64,000 nt of DNA from NCBI GenBank assembly GCA_030445865.1, contig JASUSV010000002.1, forward strand, positions 1-64,000. The letters run 5' to 3'. Numbering within the stretch: position 1 is the first letter of the stretch; each line of letters opens with the position of its first letter. The DNA is from Clostridia bacterium. GTDB lineage: Bacteria; Bacillota; DSM-521; Neomoorellales; Neomoorellaceae. The notes below the pieces were generated by a model. The model did not search any database. It worked only from the letters and a program-made list of their open reading frames with translations, and had not been told where the DNA came from. This document shows positions 62,556 through 64,000 of this stretch, piece after piece. Made by a program: the position numbers and the translations under genes.

Positions 62556-64000
62556 TTGAGCCCCCGTCTCCTTTTAGGTCTAATTTACCTCTCTTTAGGT
62601 TTAATCATCTTTGGCTTAATTAACGATATTTCCCTAAAAAGGGAAAAACCTGTTTTATCACCCTCTCCTGAAGTAATTTTATTACCATCTTTCCAAGAAA
62701 TATTTGATGTTTTGGTTATGGGTGCCGAGCCCGAAGGCGTGGCGGCTGCGATAAGCGCGGCCCGAAGCGGCGTGCGTGTTTTGCTCCTGGACCCGCACGA
62801 GAAACCAGGAGGGCTTTTTACCTATGGTATGTTAAATGTTTTAGATATGAATTTCGGCCCCCGGGGCGAGCTCTTGACAAAAGGTATTTTTGAAGAGTTT
62901 TTCCGGCAAATAAAAGGCGAGGCTTTTGATGTAGAGCATGCAGCACGCGTCCTGACGGATTTAATAAAAAGAGAGTCCAACCTTACTTTTTTACCCTTGG
63001 CGACTTTTATGAGGCCTGAAATGGATGTCCTCGGCAAGACTATAATTGGCTTGCGGGTAAAACACGATAGCCTGGAAAAGTCATTTTTCGGCAAAATAAT
63101 AATAGATGCAACTCAAGATGCTGATGTTGCCGCCGCTGCCGGTGTACCCTATACGCTGGGGGGTAGCGATTACGGCCTTAAGGAAAAAATGGCTGCTACC
63201 CTAATTTTACATATTGGCGGTGTTAACTGGCAAGTATTTACCCAGGGATTAAGGCATAGCAGGGAACCTACTACAGGTTTTAATAAGGTAACGGCTTGGG
63301 GCTACGGAGAGGTAATGCATCAATACCGTCCGAAACATCCTCAGATTTATGTGCGCGGTTTGAACGTTGGTTTACAACACGATGGTTCCGTGCTAATAAA
63401 TTGTATGCTAATTTTTTTGCCCGATTATCTAGACCCTGCCGCCAGGTTAAAAGCCCTGCAGATTGGCCAGGCAGAGGCCCCGCTGCTGGTAGAATATATG
63501 AAAAAAAGAATACCCGGTTTTGAACGCGCTTACCTAATTGGTACGGCACCCGAATTATACATCCGGGAAACCAGGCATATTATGGGGGAGTACCGACTAA
63601 CGATTAATGATGTTTTGGGAAATAAGATGTTTGCCGATCGCATCGCTCTTGGTTCCTATCCTGTTGATGTTCAAGCTACTGCGCCTGGCAAGTACGGGGT
63701 TGTTTACGGTAAGCCTGCTGTCTATTCTATCCCTTACCGCTGCCTGGTACCCTTAAAGATCGACAACCTTTTAGTTGTAGGCCGTTCGGCTTCCTATACT
63801 TCTCTTGCCGCCGGCAGCGCGCGGGTAGTGCCTATAGGTATGGCAGTAGGCCAGGCTGCCGGTGTAGCTGCTGCTTATTGCATAAGAAAGGGTCTAACGC
63901 CACGCCAGCTGGCCTATAACTTAGCCGATATTCAACAAGTACAAAAGGAATTGATCAGGCAAGGAGCCTATTTGGAAGAATATAATATACCTGAAGCAAT
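62556..64000 (+). CDS. Membrane-anchored FAD-dependent oxidoreductase (cut by window end)
   Basis: An open frame of 481 codons runs from TTG 62556 (AAAAGGTGA upstream) to the window end without a stop. Residues 6-24 form a membrane anchor or signal. Then comes FDVLVMGAEPEGVAAAISAAR (an FAD motif in which the second glycine is replaced: GAEPEG), LLLDPHEKPGGLFTYGM, and IIIDATQDADVAAAAG, typical of the FAD_oxidored/xanthan-lyase-associated family. The late segment LLVVGRSASYTSLAAGSARVVPIGMAVGQAAG closes the FAD fold. Probably acts on an extracytoplasmic sugar or polymer with the divergent deacetylase-like protein. Confidence 0.85.
   Translation, partial: MSPRLLLGLIYLSLGLIIFGLINDISLKREKPVLSPSPEVILLPSFQEIFDVLVMGAEPEGVAAAISAARSGVRVLLLDPHEKPGGLFTYGMLNVLDMNFGPRGELLTKGIFEEFFRQIKGEAFDVEHAARVLTDLIKRESNLTFLPLATFMRPEMDVLGKTIIGLRVKHDSLEKSFFGKIIIDATQDADVAAAAGVPYTLGGSDYGLKEKMAATLILHIGGVNWQVFTQGLRHSREPTTGFNKVTAWGYGEVMHQYRPKHPQIYVRGLNVGLQHDGSVLINCMLIFLPDYLDPAARLKALQIGQAEAPLLVEYMKKRIPGFERAYLIGTAPELYIRETRHIMGEYRLTINDVLGNKMFADRIALGSYPVDVQATAPGKYGVVYGKPAVYSIPYRCLVPLKIDNLLVVGRSASYTSLAAGSARVVPIGMAVGQAAGVAAAYCIRKGLTPRQLAYNLADIQQVQKELIRQGAYLEEYNIPEA

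Noticed and set aside
1-64000. CRISPR arrays, tRNA or rRNA genes, intact transposases
   Set aside because: No regularly spaced short direct repeats, no tRNA- or rRNA-like sequence and no transposase-like protein were found on reading both strands.

Overview
The window reads as a contiguous chromosome segment of a thermophilic, acetogen-like Firmicute close to Moorella/Thermanaeromonas. This is inference from gene content: a sporulation set (spoVS, ylbJ), FabK-type fatty acid synthesis under FapR, a selenocysteine formate dehydrogenase next to a complex I-like cluster, a tungsten-type aldehyde ferredoxin oxidoreductase, frequent TTG/GTG starts and strong GGAGG ribosome sites. I saw no tRNA, rRNA, CRISPR array or intact transposase.

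Layout. 1-730: the end of a 255-bp repeated structured element, thioredoxin and a small ferredoxin. 724-3617 (minus): a metal ABC transporter (ZnuABC type) led by a Fur-family regulator. 3700-6808: a structured leader and a secreted beta-helix protein. 6828-9810: an MntR/DtxR-type regulator divergent from feoA and a feoB split into GTPase and membrane genes. 9912-14538: rsmD, a coiled-coil protein, ylbJ (minus), ackA, yceD and rpmF, with a second full copy of the 255-bp element inserted exactly between yceD and rpmF. 14697-22501: fapR-plsX-fabH-fabK-fabD-fabG-acpP-fabF-rnc-spoVS. 22560-36240: smc, ftsY, a purine/methylthioadenosine salvage cluster (apt, two MTAP-family phosphorylases, an MTA/SAH deaminase), then the conserved ylxM-ffh-rpsP-khpA-rimM-trmD-rplS-lepB-rbgA block. 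36249-38015: a decayed DegS-like kinase, an intact DegU-like regulator and rnhB. 38086-52926: a NuoF/GltD-like flavoprotein, nuoABCDIHJKLMN, yraN and fdhA. 52968-55518: a third copy of the 255-bp element, an attenuator-like leader, an aldehyde ferredoxin oxidoreductase and a MoaD/ThiS-like protein. 55564-55884: a densely structured RNA-like region resembling a HEARO/omega-RNA. 55885-60418 (minus): an HDAC-family deacetylase, a hydantoinase/oxoprolinase-type protein and a DUF1015 protein. 60558-64000: a secreted polysaccharide-deacetylase-like protein divergent from a membrane-anchored FAD oxidoreductase cut by the window end.

How it fits together. The energy region is the most distinctive. 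The complex I genes lack nuoE, nuoG and a full-length nuoF; the flanking genes are a flavoprotein with only the 4Fe-4S part of NuoF fused to a GltD-type NAD(P)H module, and an FdhA carrying the NuoG-type iron-sulfur N-terminus. I infer a membrane complex that takes electrons from formate and/or NAD(P)H. The methylthioadenosine cluster predicts two parallel salvage routes, one to adenine and one to hypoxanthine. The 255-bp element has terminal inverted repeats and flanking direct repeats, and its copy at rpmF can be excised on paper to restore a normal operon junction, so it behaves as a non-autonomous mobile element despite looking like a structured RNA.
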